Source: Gammaproteobacteria bacterium (lineage in GTDB: Bacteria > Pseudomonadota > Gammaproteobacteria > Natronospirales > REEB76). Taken from it: DNA of 6,139 nt. The translations under genes and the position numbers were made by a program. The notes beneath the pieces were generated by a model. The model was not told where the DNA came from and did not search any database. It was given only the letters and a program-made list of their open reading frames with translations. The stretch's first letter is position 1. The number at the start of each line of letters is the position of its first letter. The stretch is taken from positions 1-6,139 of the forward strand of contig DAHVFI010000335.1 of the NCBI GenBank assembly GCA_027317045.1. Reading direction: 5' to 3'. This document shows, piece by piece, positions 5,876-6,139 of the stretch.

Positions 5876-6039
5876 CGAAGGTCGATCTTTACCCGGAACC
5901 GTACTCCAGCATTATCGGCTCACCGGAAAACCGTAACTGAGTCGCAGCATGGGTATTCCGTATTGAGGCCTGTTTGCACGCCATTTTGCCGCTGACTGTA
6001 TATCCTCAATCCGCCCGCCGCTACACGGGCTGAATCACC
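5876..6039. other. mreB-mreC gap with a weak promoter candidate
   Basis: There is no gene in these 164 bp. A weak plus-strand promoter candidate is TTGCAC (5974-5979) with TATATC (5999-6004), but the spacer is 19 bp. Two similar words, CCGGAACCGTA (5893-5903) and CCGGAAAACCGTAA (5923-5936), are 30 bp apart. A small stem GCCCG (6013-6017) with CGGGC (6026-6030) ends 9 nt before the mreC start. I see no intrinsic terminator, so readthrough from mreB into mreC is plausible. Confidence 0.4.
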
Positions 6040-6139
6040 GTGTTCGCCCTGCACCGCCCGCAACGTTCGCCCCGGTTGTTTTCCAGCAATCCAGCGGGGG
6101 CACTGCGCACGCTGCTACTCATGGCGGTGTGCATCGCAC
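6040..6139 (+). CDS. mreC: Rod shape-determining protein MreC, N-terminal part, cut by the window edge
   Basis: The 33 visible codons start at GTG 6040 and read V-F-A-L-H-R-P-Q-R-S-P-R-L-F, then a hydrophobic stretch from about residue 21 (ALRTLLLMAVCIA). This is a short basic cytoplasmic tail followed by the start of a transmembrane helix. That is the expected layout of MreC, an inner-membrane protein whose periplasmic part binds PBP2 and links MreB to wall synthesis. An in-frame TGA at 6031-6033 rules out any earlier start and makes GTG 6040 the first possible one; no good Shine-Dalgarno is present. The assignment rests mainly on position after mreB, since too little sequence is visible for a firm family call. 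Confidence 0.8.
   Translation, partial: MFALHRPQRSPRLFSSNPAGALRTLLLMAVCIA

Overview
The window is GC-rich bacterial chromosome, roughly 60% G+C by eye. It holds five housekeeping genes and nothing I recognise as a new multi-gene system. Four genes lie on the minus strand in the order gatC, gatA, gatB, hslO. They read leftward from a divergent intergenic region at 4677-4831, and mreB followed by the start of mreC read rightward from it. A gatCAB operon back to back with mreBC is the arrangement I know from Pseudomonas and related gammaproteobacteria. The protein sequences also look gammaproteobacterial, so I infer a gammaproteobacterium outside the enterics, but I cannot name the genus.

Region by region: 1-299 has no credible gene and is packed with short palindromes, including a perfect 14-bp inverted repeat at 165-196 and a copy of the widespread 'TGGATTCCGGC...GCCGG.ATGAC' type hairpin at 251-276. 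It looks like a mosaic of dispersed palindromic repeats downstream of hslO. 300-1172 is hslO (redox chaperone Hsp33). 1173-1267 is a gap made mostly of heptanucleotide repeats (consensus GTGAGGR) in two inverted blocks. 1268-2710 is gatB. 2711-2873 is a 163-bp gap with a third heptamer block next to the gatA stop. 2874-4328 is gatA and 4389-4676 is gatC. 4677-4831 carries candidate divergent promoters and a hairpin in the gatC leader. 4832-5875 is mreB, 5876-6039 is a gap, and 6040 to the right edge is the first 33 codons of mreC.

How the genes work together: GatC, GatA and GatB form the heterotrimeric amidotransferase that converts Asp-tRNA(Asn) and/or Glu-tRNA(Gln) to the amidated forms. 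GatA releases ammonia from glutamine, GatB activates and amidates the misacylated tRNA, and GatC holds the complex together. HslO is a holdase chaperone switched on by oxidation and heat; it is not functionally tied to GatCAB and may simply be at the distal end of the operon. MreB is the actin-like scaffold of the rod-shape elongation machinery, and MreC is its membrane-anchored partner.

The most noteworthy non-coding signals are the heptamer arrays sitting 3 and 4 nt after the gatB and gatA stop codons, the inverted copy that gives hslO an anti-Shine-Dalgarno-like leader, and the palindrome cluster at 121-276.
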